Shown: in pieces, positions 46,112-56,940 of the stretch | Layout of the letters: every line of letters begins with the position of its first letter | Position numbering within the stretch: the stretch's first letter is position 1 | Source: Burkholderia vietnamiensis LMG 10929 | GTDB lineage: Bacteria > Pseudomonadota > Gammaproteobacteria > Burkholderiales > Burkholderiaceae | DNA: 64,000 nt | Direction of reading: 5' to 3' | Assembly (NCBI RefSeq): GCF_000959445.1 | Contig: NZ_CP009632.1 | Location: 1,116,001 to 1,180,000, forward strand | Program-made: the position numbers and the translations under genes | Notes under the pieces: generated by a model | What the model was told of the DNA's origin: nothing | Database searches by the model: none | Seen by the model: the letters and a program-made list of their open reading frames with translations, nothing else

Positions 46112-47464
46112 TCAGAACACCGCGTGCCCGCTGATCAGGCTCGGCAGCCAGGTGGAGAAGAACGGCATGTACGTGACGATGTTGATCGCGCTGAAGATCG
46201 CGAGGTAATACGGCCACGCCATCTTGGTCGTCTCGCCGATCGACACGTTGCCGATCGCGCAGCCGACGAACTGCACCGAGCCGATCGGCGGATGCACGAG
46301 GCCGAGCGAGCAGTTCAGCAGCAGCATGATGCCGAACTGCACGGGCCCGACGCCGCAGGCCATCGCGATCGGCAGGAACAGCGGAGTCGTGATCAGGATG
46401 TGTGCGGCCATGTCGACGAAGGTGCCGAGGAACACCTGGATGACGTTGATGTACAGCAGCATCAGCCACGGCGCGGCGGTCGACTGCTTGAGCAGCCCTT
46501 CGATCGCATCCGGGATCTCCAGATACGACATCTGGAAGCGCAGCATGTTCGACACGGCGATCAGCAGCAGCACGACGCCCGTCGTGCGCGCCGCATGCGA
46601 CAGCGCGCGCCGCAGCTTCTCGACGGTCAGCGTGCGATAGACGAGCGCGGTCAGCACGAGCGAGTACACGACCGCGATGGCCGCCGCTTCGGTCGCGGTG
46701 GCGATCCCCTTCGCGACGCACACGAGGATGATCGCGATCACCATCAGGCCGGGCACCGCGCCGACGAAGCTGCGCAGCACCGCATACCAGCCGGGGAACG
46801 CGGGCAGCGCGGAGGAGCCGTCCTCGCGGCGCGGATAGCCGTGACGCACGGCCTGCCAGTACGCGGCGGCGAGCACGAAGCCCATCACCCACAGCACCGG
46901 CAGCAGCCCGGAAAACAGCAGGTCGCCGATCGACACGCCGCTCACCTGCTGGCCGTGCAGCATCCCGGTGATCCCCTGCGCGGCGAACGCGTAGATGATC
47001 ATGTTGGTCGACGTCGGCATCAGCGCGCCGGCAAGCGACGCGTGGGTCGTCACGTTGACCGCGTACGCCGCGCTGTAGCCCTCGCGCTTCATCAACGGGA
47101 TCACCACGCCGCCCATCGCCGACGTGTCGGCGGTCGGCGAGCCCGACACGCCGCCGAACAGCGTGCAGGCGACGACGTTGGCCATCCCGAGGCCGCCGCG
47201 AAAATGGCCGACGGTCGCCTGCGCGAAGCGCAGGATCCGGTCGGCGATGCCGCCGTGCAGCATCAGTTCGCCGGAAAAGATGAAGAACGGCACCGCGAGG
47301 AACGAGAACGCGTTCATCCCCGAGATCATCGACTGCATCGCGGTGGCGATCGGCAGCCCTTCGACGAGGTAGGTCAGCACGCATGCGATGCCGAGCGCGA
47401 ACGACACGGGCACGCCGAGCACGAGGAAAATCAGAAAACTGACGGACAGGATCGCGAGTTCCAT
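46112..47464 (-). CDS. dctM: TRAP transporter large permease (DctM)
   Basis: A 450-residue, about 12-helix membrane protein of the DctM family (LAVPFFIFSGELMLHGGIADRIL, GGVSGSPTADTSAMGGVVIPLM, GLVHPPIGSVQFVGCAIGNV). It forms the Na+-driven transport path of the TRAP system. ATG 47464 lies 4 nt past the DctQ stop. Last gene of dctPQM. Confidence 0.94.
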   Translation of the reverse strand: MELAILSVSFLIFLVLGVPVSFALGIACVLTYLVEGLPIATAMQSMISGMNAFSFLAVPFFIFSGELMLHGGIADRILRFAQATVGHFRGGLGMANVVACTLFGGVSGSPTADTSAMGGVVIPLMKREGYSAAYAVNVTTHASLAGALMPTSTNMIIYAFAAQGITGMLHGQQVSGVSIGDLLFSGLLPVLWVMGFVLAAAYWQAVRHGYPRREDGSSALPAFPGWYAVLRSFVGAVPGLMVIAIILVCVAKGIATATEAAAIAVVYSLVLTALVYRTLTVEKLRRALSHAARTTGVVLLLIAVSNMLRFQMSYLEIPDAIEGLLKQSTAAPWLMLLYINVIQVFLGTFVDMAAHILITTPLFLPIAMACGVGPVQFGIMLLLNCSLGLVHPPIGSVQFVGCAIGNVSIGETTKMAWPYYLAIFSAINIVTYMPFFSTWLPSLISGHAVF

Positions 47465-47468
47465 GGCG

Positions 47469-49597
<2,129 letters not shown>

Positions 49598-49792
49598 ATG
49601 CAGACGAGTCGACCGTCGGCGGGACAGCGTCAGGACGCGCCGTTGAATCCTGGGGACGAAGGGCCGCCCGATACGCCCGGTGTCGGCGAAGATCTATGCG
49701 GTGTATGTCGCGGCACAGGGATGGTGGAAGGCCAGCCATGCACGGTATGCGGCGGCACCGGCAAGGTGTTGCAGGGAATCGGCGGCGGCTAG
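49598..49792 (+). CDS. small protein with DnaJ-type zinc knuckle
   Basis: A 64-residue protein. The C-terminal half has two CxxCxGxG repeats, CGVCRGTG and CTVCGGTG, as in the DnaJ zinc-finger region, which probably bind one zinc ion. The first 30 residues are polar and rich in Gly and Pro. GAGGAGG lies 6 bases before ATG 49598, a strong start; the longer upstream frame has no such support. Small zinc-knuckle proteins like this occur widely in Burkholderia with no known role. Confidence 0.82.
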   Translation: MQTSRPSAGQRQDAPLNPGDEGPPDTPGVGEDLCGVCRGTGMVEGQPCTVCGGTGKVLQGIGGG

Positions 49793-49910
49793 GCGGCATC
49801 CCCCATACGCATCAGGCTGCGCCGATGCGCTGCGGGAGCGCTGTGGGAGACGAGCGCGGCGCGTCCATGCCGCGTTCGCGGCCCCGCTGCGCGGACCGTG
49901 CGCGGCTGCT

Positions 49911-50591
49911 TCAGCGGCCTAGGCGTCGTTCGCGCAGGAACGCGTTCAGTTCGCCGCCCGCGTGCTCGATGTGGCGCTTCAGCAGCGACGCCGCAGCGCG
50001 CCCATCGCCCTTGCGGCACAGCGCGACCAGTTCCGCATGCTCGGACTCGGCCACGTCGCGCGCGGCCTCCGACAGCGACAGCTGAACGCGCGTGTAGCGA
50101 TCGGTCTGCTGCAACAGCGACGCGACGATCGCGGCCGTCTTCGGCTGCTCCGCGCGCGACAGCAGCAGTTGATGCAGTTCGGTGTTCAGCTCGCCCCAGC
50201 GGCCGGACTGGCTCGCGTGCAGCACCGCGCTGTATTCGTCGAGGATCGCGTCGAGCCGCGCGAAGTCTTCCGCCGTGAGCTTCGGAATCGACTTTTTCAG
50301 CAGCACGGGTTCGAGCAGCGCGCGCAGTTCGAACAGCTCGGTGATGTCTTCGGGCGACAGCTCGGAGACGATCGCGCCCTTGTGCGGCAGGATTTTCACG
50401 AGCCCTTCGCTTTCCAGCTGCACGAGCGCTTCGCGCAGCGGGATGCGGCTGATCCCTAGCTCGGTGGCCAGCGCGTCCTGGCGAAGCTGGTAGCCGTCGA
50501 CGTACTCGCCGGTCAGGATGCGACGGCGCAGTTCGTTCGCGGCGGCCTCGGCACGCGTGGCGTAGACGAGGGCGGGGCGTTTGTCGTTCAT
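49911..50591 (-). CDS. GntR-family regulator, FCD subfamily
   Basis: A 226-residue repressor. Winged-helix HTH at residues about 12-75 (AANELRRRILTGEYVDGYQL, ALATELGISRIPLREALVQLESEGLVKI) and an all-helical FCD ligand domain (ELFELRALLEPVLLKK, ELNTELHQLLLSRA, SEHAELVALCRKGDGRAA) with metal-binding His residues. It lies between the TRAP operon and the DapA-like gene and is divergent from the latter, so it probably represses both in the absence of a sugar acid or related ligand. Confidence 0.92.
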   Translation of the reverse strand: MNDKRPALVYATRAEAAANELRRRILTGEYVDGYQLRQDALATELGISRIPLREALVQLESEGLVKILPHKGAIVSELSPEDITELFELRALLEPVLLKKSIPKLTAEDFARLDAILDEYSAVLHASQSGRWGELNTELHQLLLSRAEQPKTAAIVASLLQQTDRYTRVQLSLSEAARDVAESEHAELVALCRKGDGRAAASLLKRHIEHAGGELNAFLRERRLGR

Positions 50592-51115
50592 GTTGCGGTT
50601 CGGACCAGGGATGGCGGCAAGGCTCGCGCCGACGCGCCGGTGGATATTGCATATTTTCTACGATAGTAGCAGAGCGGCGGGGCGGCCAACGCGGCCGGCA
50701 GGTCGGCTCGGCAGATCGCGCCGAATGCAGCTGGTGCGGTCGCATGCCGACTGGCCGCGCGCTTACTTCATGCATCCCGGCGCACGCGGGGAAGGTTTGC
50801 GCGGAGGCGATCCGGTACGCTCCGCGCGCCCTTCCCCTCTCATTCCAGCCCATTCCCCCGCCCATTTCCAGCACGTTCCCCTTCCCTTTCTCACGCCCTT
50901 TTTATTTTATATTGTATAAAATATCCGAACTCACTAGAATGCACTCGTCGATGGCTGACTCTCGGGCGAAACGGGAGGCACCGTTTCGGCACCGACGCGA
51001 ACGAGAGGCGGCCGGCCACGGTTCGGATCGGGCGAAGCCCCACGATCCGGCGCGCACGCGTACCGCCCAGGTTGCCAGCAATGGCAGTTCACCTATCTGA
51101 ATGTGAGGAAACGAG
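50592..51115. other. intergenic region between regulator and lyase gene
   Basis: About 520 bp. ATATTGCATAT at about 50645-50655 lies just before the regulator and may be its own operator. An AT-rich dyad at 50903-50923 precedes the lyase. A short frame between 50940 and 51100 has a good-looking start but no recognisable domain, and I do not call it. Confidence 0.5.
50903..50923. promoter_or_regulatory. AT-rich dyad before the DapA-like gene, likely GntR operator
   Basis: Nine-base arms TATTTTATA and TATAAAATA flank TTG: a perfect 21-bp dyad in otherwise GC-rich DNA, 190 bp before the lyase. It may overlap the -10 region of the promoter. Its TTGTAT core resembles the dyad before dctP. Confidence 0.6.
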
Positions 51116-52057
51116 ATGAGCGAGAACATTTTCACCGGCACCATTCCGGCCCTGATGACGCCGTGTACCGCCGAGCGCCAGCCGGATTTCGACGCGCTGG
51201 TGAAGAAGGGCAAGGAGCTGGTGGCGCTGGGCATGCGCGCGGTGGTGTACTGCGGCTCGATGGGCGACTGGCCGCTGCTGACCGAAGCGCAACGTCAGGA
51301 AGGCGTCGCGCGGCTGGTCGCAGCCGGCGTGCCGACCATCGTCGGCACGGGCGCGGTGAATTCGAAGGAAGCCGTCTCGCACGCCGCTCACGCGGCGAAG
51401 GTCGGCGCGCACGGGCTGATGGTGATTCCGCGCGTGCTGTCGCGCGGCGCATCGCCGGCCGCGCAGAAGGCGCACTTCTCCGCGATCCTGAAGGCCGCGC
51501 CGAACCTGCCCGCGGTGATCTACAACAGCCCGTACTACGGCTTCGCGACGCGCGCCGACCTGTTCTTCGAACTGCGCCGCGAGCATCCGAACCTGATCGG
51601 CTTCAAGGAATTCGGCGGCGCCGCCGACATGCGCTATGCGGCCGAAAACATCACGTCGCAAGACGCAAACGTCACGCTGATGGCCGGCGTCGACACGCAG
51701 GTGTTCCACGGCTTCGTCAATTGCGGTGCGGCCGGCGCGATCACCGGCATCGGCAATGCGCTGCCGCGCGAAGTGCTGCAGCTCGTCGACCTGTGCAAGA
51801 AGGCCGCGCAGGGCGACGCCGTGGCGCGCGTGCGCGCGAAGGAACTCGAAGCGGCGCTCGCCGTGCTGTCGTCGTTCGACGAAGGCTGCGACCTCGTGCT
51901 GTTCTACAAGCACCTGATGGTGCTGAACGGCGACACGGAATACACGCTGCACTTCAACGAAACCGATGCGCTGAGCGACGCGCAACGCAACTACGCTGAA
52001 GCGCAGTACACGCTGTTCCGCAACTGGTACGCGAACTGGTCGAAGACGATCGCGTAA
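51116..52057 (+). CDS. DapA-family lyase/aldolase
   Basis: A 313-residue class I aldolase-fold enzyme of the dihydrodipicolinate synthase family. The Schiff-base Lys is in LIGFKEFGG and the catalytic Tyr in AVIYNSPYYG. The pyruvate carboxylate-binding loop, usually GTTGE, reads GSMGDWPLL, which argues against true DapA and for a sugar-acid dehydratase/aldolase or hydroxyproline-pathway deaminase. GAGGAAA precedes ATG 51116. The neighbouring TRAP importer and FCD regulator suggest a catabolic role on the imported acid. Confidence 0.85.
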   Translation: MSENIFTGTIPALMTPCTAERQPDFDALVKKGKELVALGMRAVVYCGSMGDWPLLTEAQRQEGVARLVAAGVPTIVGTGAVNSKEAVSHAAHAAKVGAHGLMVIPRVLSRGASPAAQKAHFSAILKAAPNLPAVIYNSPYYGFATRADLFFELRREHPNLIGFKEFGGAADMRYAAENITSQDANVTLMAGVDTQVFHGFVNCGAAGAITGIGNALPREVLQLVDLCKKAAQGDAVARVRAKELEAALAVLSSFDEGCDLVLFYKHLMVLNGDTEYTLHFNETDALSDAQRNYAEAQYTLFRNWYANWSKTIA

Positions 52058-52087
52058 GTCGGGCGCCGCTGGTTCGGCGATCGAAGC

Positions 52088-52114
52088 AAGCCACGGCCCG
52101 TTCCGTGGCTTTTT
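52088..52114 (+). terminator. Rho-independent terminator of the DapA-like gene
   Basis: AAGCCACGG and CCGTGGCTT form a 9-bp stem with a 6-base loop, followed by TTTC. It lies 31 bp after the stop. Confidence 0.85.
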
Positions 52115-52147
52115 CATTGGCGCGGGGATGAAGCGCCGCCGCCCGTG

Positions 52148-52960
52148 TCAGCCGGCCGTGCGCTCGAGAAACGCGAGCATCGCCGCATTGAAGCGCGCCG
52201 GCCGCTGCAGCGGCGCGAAGTGGCTGACGCCAGAGAGAAGCGTCAGTGTCGCGCCCGGAATCGTGTGCGCGAGGTATGCCGCATGTTCGGCGCGGATGAA
52301 CTCGTCGTGCTCACCCTGCACGATCGCGACCGGCACCGTGATCGCCGCAAGCTCGGACGCGCCGTAATTCGGTTGCGTGCGCATCATTTCGCTGACGGCC
52401 GCGACGAACGCGTCGAAGTCGCCGGGCGTCGCCGACAGGCGTGCGTAGTCCTTGCGGTGCCGCGCGAAGCAGCGGTCGATCAACGGGCTCGGCACGAATT
52501 CCTTCGTCCCGCTCGGATCCATGTTGCACGCGAAGAAGAAGACGCCCGCCGCCCGCTGCGGCGTGCGCGCGGCCAGCACCAGCGCGACGCATGCGCCATC
52601 GCTCCAGCCGACGAAGCGCGCGCGCTCGATGCGCAGCGCGTCGAGTACCGCGCGCACGTCGGATGCCATGCATTCGTACGAATAGGGGCGCGCATCGCGC
52701 GTGCTGCGGCCGTGGCCGCGGCTGTCGATCACGATCGCGCGGTAGCCGGCCGCGAGCAGCGCCGGCACCTGGTGGCCCCAGTTGCCGCCGTGGCCGAGGC
52801 CGCCGTGCAGCAGCACGACGGGCGGCCCATCTCCGAACGACGCGTGCCAGATGCGCGCGCCGTCATGGTCGAGCCATCCTTCGGCGTCGGCCGCGGGCAG
52901 CGGCGGCCCGCCCTGCTCTTCGAAACGGACGAGATCGTCGTCGGTGAAGTGCGCGCTCAT
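52148..52960 (-). CDS. alpha/beta hydrolase
   Basis: A 270-residue alpha/beta hydrolase: VVLLHGGLGHGGNWG (oxyanion hole), IDSRGHGRST, nucleophile elbow VGWSDGACVAL (Ser near 121), acid in QGEHDEF and His in SGVSHFAP. AAGGA precedes ATG 52960. Convergent with the DapA-like gene across its terminator. The substrate is not evident. Confidence 0.83.
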   Translation of the reverse strand: MSAHFTDDDLVRFEEQGGPPLPAADAEGWLDHDGARIWHASFGDGPPVVLLHGGLGHGGNWGHQVPALLAAGYRAIVIDSRGHGRSTRDARPYSYECMASDVRAVLDALRIERARFVGWSDGACVALVLAARTPQRAAGVFFFACNMDPSGTKEFVPSPLIDRCFARHRKDYARLSATPGDFDAFVAAVSEMMRTQPNYGASELAAITVPVAIVQGEHDEFIRAEHAAYLAHTIPGATLTLLSGVSHFAPLQRPARFNAAMLAFLERTAG

Positions 52961-53038
52961 CGTGGTGCCGTCCTTGGGGAGAGACGAGCTTGCGATTCTA
53001 ATGCGCGAAGCCGCGCGTCGGCGCGGCGCGCGACGCAT

Positions 53039-53467
53039 TCAGGCCTGCGTCGACACCAGCGAGCCCGACGTCGATCCGGATGACTTCTGGATCGCCTGCG
53101 CGAGCTGCGCGATCGCCGTCGACAGCGCAGCGGAGATCGTGCTCGCTTGTGCGCCGAGCGACTGCTGCTCGGTGGCTGCGGCGGGATCGTTCTTCGCGCG
53201 CTGCGCGACGGTCGCCATTTGTTGCTGAATCTGCGCGAGCTGTTTCTGCAGGCGCTCGATCAGCTGTTTCAGTTGCTTGACCGCGGGATCCTCGGACGAC
53301 GACGACGCCGATGCGCTCGACGCCTGACCGCCGTTGGCCGGCGCGGCGCCGGCAGCGGCAGCCGTCGCGCCGCCCGTCGGCGACGATGTCCCGGTAGCCG
53401 TCGAGTTGGCCGTCGGCGTGGAAGCCGCAAGCGGGGTTTGCGCGGCGGAAGAAGGTTCGATCTGCAT
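53039..53467 (-). CDS. small FlxA-like coiled-coil protein
   Basis: A 142-residue protein. The first 55 residues are low-complexity Ala/Ser/Thr/Gly; then DPAVKQLKQLIERLQKQLAQIQQQMATVAQ is a strong heptad coiled coil like FlxA, and a second helical part follows (LGAQASTISAALSTAIAQLAQAI). No signal peptide or membrane segment. Function unknown; single gene with its own promoter on the minus strand. Confidence 0.75.
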   Translation of the reverse strand: MQIEPSSAAQTPLAASTPTANSTATGTSSPTGGATAAAAGAAPANGGQASSASASSSSEDPAVKQLKQLIERLQKQLAQIQQQMATVAQRAKNDPAAATEQQSLGAQASTISAALSTAIAQLAQAIQKSSGSTSGSLVSTQA

Positions 53468-53803
53468 TGTGTCGGTCCGTAGTGGGTCGGCGATTGCCGT
53501 CGATTGAACAGGCGAATACCTTGCAAGCGGATAACGGCATTCGTCGTACCAAACTTTAGCCGCGCGACGCAAAGGGGCCAGACAGACGCGCCGGGTACGC
53601 TGGTAAAATTCGAGTCCTGCCTTCCGCCGGACCGCCGCTCGATTGCGTCTCGCCGCGGCCGGCCCGCAACCGCGTATCGAAGCCCGCCGTATCGCGCGCA
53701 ATCGACCGCGTCGGCCGGCGTCGCGCCCCGCGAGCGGCAGCAAGCGCCTCCACGGCACGGCGACGGTTACGCCCCCTTCATCACGTATCACGAGGAATTC
53801 ACG
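53468..53803. other. divergent gap with no supported gene
   Basis: About 335 bp between the FlxA-like gene and the small membrane protein. An AT-richer patch at 53600-53620 (GGTAAAATT) resembles a plus-strand -10 element for the latter. Nothing else recognised. Confidence 0.4.
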
Positions 53804-53938
53804 ATGGCCCGCATCGGCGCCTTCTGCCTGACGACTTGGCTCGCCGCCGCGATCCTGTATTTCGGCCAGCATTCGCTTGCGATGATCGCGCTCAGCGGCG
53901 TGGTCGTGTTCGGCGGATTCGATCTGCTGCGTCCGTAG
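53804..53938 (+). CDS. 44-residue membrane protein
   Basis: MARIGAFCLTTWLAAAILYF followed by a second hydrophobic stretch (LAMIALSGVVVFGGFDLL): one or two membrane helices. GAGGAA lies 6 bases before ATG 53804. Small hydrophobic proteins of this kind are common and uncharacterised in Burkholderia. Confidence 0.65.
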   Translation: MARIGAFCLTTWLAAAILYFGQHSLAMIALSGVVVFGGFDLLRP

Positions 53939-54135
53939 CGCTTGCGGGCTAGCGGCGTGCGCCGAGATGCGCGTCGACCCGGCGTGACGCGCTGACCGAC
54001 AGCTTCATCGCCGGACGACGCGCCGGCCCCAGCCCTTCGCAGCCCGTGGAACGCGCGCCGCTCGAACCGGCTGCCGTGCCGTGCGGCCCGCGTGCGCGCG
54101 CAGGCGGGCGCATCGCCCGCCGCACGCTACCCCGT

Positions 54136-55323
54136 TCAACGCGGCAAGGTCCGCAGCGACGACGGCCCGCCCGACAGCGCGATGCGCGTGCCCGTGTCGC
54201 GCAGCTTGCCGCCTTCCACCGCATACAGCGCGAGCTGCCGCTCGACGTTGAACTGCACGATCACGTGCCGGCTGTCCGCGGTGAACGCGATGCCCTGCGC
54301 GGCTTCGCCGCCCGGCGCCTCGCTCGTCTGTACCGCGCGGCCGGCGCGGATCTCGAACAGCACGACCTTGCCGCGCTTGTGGCGGCCGGGATTGTCGGGC
54401 GTCAGGTTCGAGCCGTCCATCGCCTGCACGGCGATCCATTTGCCGTTCGGCGAGATCGCGACGCCTTCCGGCAGCGACGGCACCGTCAGGTACTGCACCG
54501 TGCGAAACGGCGTGTGCGACACGTCGATCAGCGCAACCGAATCGGCGTCGCCCGCGAGCGTGCCCGTATAGCCGGGCAGCCCCGCGAGGCCGACGTTGCT
54601 GACGACGGCCCAACGATCGTCGCTCGACACTTCGATCGTGTACGGCGCGACGCCGGTGCTCAGCCGCGTGCCGCTGTCGGTCACGTTGCCGTCGTCGACG
54701 TTCAGCACCGCGACGCCCTGCTCGTCGCGCAGCGACACGAGCGCATGCTTGCCGTCGTGCGTGAAGCTGATCCCGGCGAGGCGCTTCTTGCCGATCTTCA
54801 GGCTGCCGTCGAGCGTGACCTGCGTGCCGTCGATCCGCAGGATCGACACGCTGCCGTCGACGTTCGCGACCAGCGCGAGCCGGCCCGACCGGTCGATCGC
54901 GATACCCTGCGGATGCGTGCCGAGCTCGATGCGCGCGATCGTCGGCGGCGATGCGTCGAGCGTCACGACCTGCACGAACGTGTCGTACGCGAGCTGCTTC
55001 GCGGCCGGGTCGTAACGCGTGGGCGCACCGACCAGCGCGAGCTTCGCGTCAGGCGTGATCGCCACCGCCTGCGGCGGCCCCTGGATGCCGTTCTCGACGT
55101 CCACCTGCAACGCGATCTTGGGCGGAAACACGCTGGCGTCGAGCAGCGTCAGCGTGTCAGCGGGCGGCGACGCGAGATAGGTGTCGCGCCCGTCGACGCG
55201 CTGGTACTTGCCGTCGTTGCCTGACACGATCCAGTCGGCCGCATGCGCGGCGACGGCGGTCGTGGCGAGCGTCAACGCGGCGAGCAGGCGGGCGCGACGA
55301 AGGTGGAAGCGTTTCGAATGCAT
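54136..55323 (-). CDS. secreted YncE-like beta-propeller protein
   Basis: A 395-residue protein with a signal peptide of about 28 residues (AAHAAD). The rest is a seven-bladed propeller of YVTN/lactonase type: repeated blades such as PQAVAITPDAKLALVGAP, PQGIAIDRSGRLALVANVDG, LAGISFTHDGKHALVSLRD and PEGVAISPNGKWIAVQAMDG. GGAGAA precedes ATG 55323. Periplasmic; enzymatic activity is not predictable. It follows the catabolic operon on the same strand 115 bp after mlrC but has its own upstream gap. Confidence 0.83.
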   Translation of the reverse strand: MHSKRFHLRRARLLAALTLATTAVAAHAADWIVSGNDGKYQRVDGRDTYLASPPADTLTLLDASVFPPKIALQVDVENGIQGPPQAVAITPDAKLALVGAPTRYDPAAKQLAYDTFVQVVTLDASPPTIARIELGTHPQGIAIDRSGRLALVANVDGSVSILRIDGTQVTLDGSLKIGKKRLAGISFTHDGKHALVSLRDEQGVAVLNVDDGNVTDSGTRLSTGVAPYTIEVSSDDRWAVVSNVGLAGLPGYTGTLAGDADSVALIDVSHTPFRTVQYLTVPSLPEGVAISPNGKWIAVQAMDGSNLTPDNPGRHKRGKVVLFEIRAGRAVQTSEAPGGEAAQGIAFTADSRHVIVQFNVERQLALYAVEGGKLRDTGTRIALSGGPSSLRTLPR

Positions 55324-55437
55324 GGCGTTCGGTTCTCCGGTCGGTTGCAGACGCAAGAATGCGCGCGACCCCGCTGCTCGACGGGCCGGTGCAATCGCAT
55401 GATGCATGAAGGCGCGCGCCGCCGTGCGCGCCGGTTC

Positions 55438-56940
55438 TCACGCGCTGCGCGGCCCTGCGCCGTCCCACCGGTCGACGCCATCGAGCGGATACACGGGCCG
55501 CGCGAGGCGCTCGTAGCGGAACAGCGCGTAGTCCGACCCGGTCAGGCCGCGGCTGTCGCATTCGACGAGCGCGGCCGCGATCGGCACGAACACCGGCCGG
55601 CAATACATGCGCGACTTCAGCAGCAGAAAGCGTGCCCGGCGCGGATCGATGCCGACGCTCTCGAACACGCCGAGATCCCACGGCTCGTGCGTGCGCTCGG
55701 TCACCACCAGCGTCGCGACGCCGATATCGAGCACGGCGGCGCGGCCCATGTAGGCGCGCTGGCCCGTATAGGTCGGCCCGGTGATCACGTATTCGCCGTC
55801 GGTGATCGCGCGCACGACGCCGGTCGCGCGAAACGGCGTGCGCCGCGCGCCACCATGCGACGGCATCCGGTTGCCGATCGGCACCGTGACGGTCGCGCCG
55901 ACGCCCGCATCGATCAGCGCGGCGACCGCGTCGGGGTCGCACAGCGGCCCGCTGACGATCCCGTCGAGCCCTTGCGCGAGCGCGGCCTCCAGCAGGTCCA
56001 TCGTGTCGCACGGGCCGCCCGACATGCAGTTGTCGCCGTGATCGAGCATCAGCACCGGCCGGTCTGCGCCGCGCGCGAGCGCCGCGGCCTGCGCGACCGA
56101 TTCGGCGAGCGGCGCGCTGCGATACACGAACGCGTCGCGCGCGTCCCAGATCTGCCGCGCAATGCGTTCGGCCACCGCGTCGGCCGCCGCGCGATCGCCG
56201 TCGCCGACCACGACGACGCTCACGCACGGCGCGGGGATGTCCGCGAGCGAGAAGCCCGCCAGCACCGACACCGCGAGCATCCCGTCCGCTTCGGCCGCGC
56301 GCGCGGCTTCGAGCGCGCGCCGCATCGCGCCTTCGGCGCTCGCGCTGCGCAGCGTCGACGTCAGCAGCGGCGGCTGCCGCCACGCCAGCACCGGCCGCGC
56401 ACGGCCATGCAGTCGATCGAGCAGCAAACGCGCCGCGTGCTCGCCGGTTTCGTACATGTCGACGTGCGGATAGGTCTTGAAACTGACGATCACGTCCGCG
56501 TGGTCGATCATCTTCTGCGTGACGTTCGCGTGCAGGTCGAGCGCGACCGCGATCGGCGCGGCGGGCAGCAAGGCGCGCACGCGCGCGAGCAGGTCGCCTT
56601 CGCCGTCCGCGCTCTGCTCGGCGACCATCGCGCCGTGCAGATCGAGCATCACCGCGTCGCAACCGGGCGCCGCGGCCACGATCGCGTCGCAGATCGCCGC
56701 ATAAGCGTCGGCCGCGACCGGCCCGCTCGGGTTCGCCGCCGCCGACACCGGCGTGACGATCTGCGCGCCGGCGCGCTCGGCCGCGTCGATGAATGCGGCC
56801 ATCGCCGTGCGCATCCCGCGGTTCGTGCGATACGCGTCGTCGCCCCAGTCGGGGCCGTTGCGGCCGAACGCGGCGAGCGGCGTCGGCACCGGCGAGAACG
56901 TATTCGTCTCGTGGTTCATCCGGGCGATCAGGATTTTCAT
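55438..56940 (-). CDS. M81-family metallohydrolase (MlrC-like)
   Basis: A 500-residue cytoplasmic zinc hydrolase of the MlrC family, known from microcystin breakdown but widespread. Motifs: RMNHETNTFSP, VMLDLHGAMV, ALDLHANVT, FKTYPHVDMYETG and LMLDHGDNCMSGGPCDTM. ATG 56940 overlaps the carbamoylase stop by 4 bp. With the amidohydrolase and ABC importer it likely breaks down an imported amide, hydantoin or ureido compound. Confidence 0.9.
   Translation of the reverse strand: MKILIARMNHETNTFSPVPTPLAAFGRNGPDWGDDAYRTNRGMRTAMAAFIDAAERAGAQIVTPVSAAANPSGPVAADAYAAICDAIVAAAPGCDAVMLDLHGAMVAEQSADGEGDLLARVRALLPAAPIAVALDLHANVTQKMIDHADVIVSFKTYPHVDMYETGEHAARLLLDRLHGRARPVLAWRQPPLLTSTLRSASAEGAMRRALEAARAAEADGMLAVSVLAGFSLADIPAPCVSVVVVGDGDRAAADAVAERIARQIWDARDAFVYRSAPLAESVAQAAALARGADRPVLMLDHGDNCMSGGPCDTMDLLEAALAQGLDGIVSGPLCDPDAVAALIDAGVGATVTVPIGNRMPSHGGARRTPFRATGVVRAITDGEYVITGPTYTGQRAYMGRAAVLDIGVATLVVTERTHEPWDLGVFESVGIDPRRARFLLLKSRMYCRPVFVPIAAALVECDSRGLTGSDYALFRYERLARPVYPLDGVDRWDGAGPRSA

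Noticed and set aside
50941..51115. Small gene just upstream of the DapA-like gene
   Set aside because: An ATG-started frame exists, but it is polar and Arg-rich, shows no domain and overlaps the likely promoter/leader.
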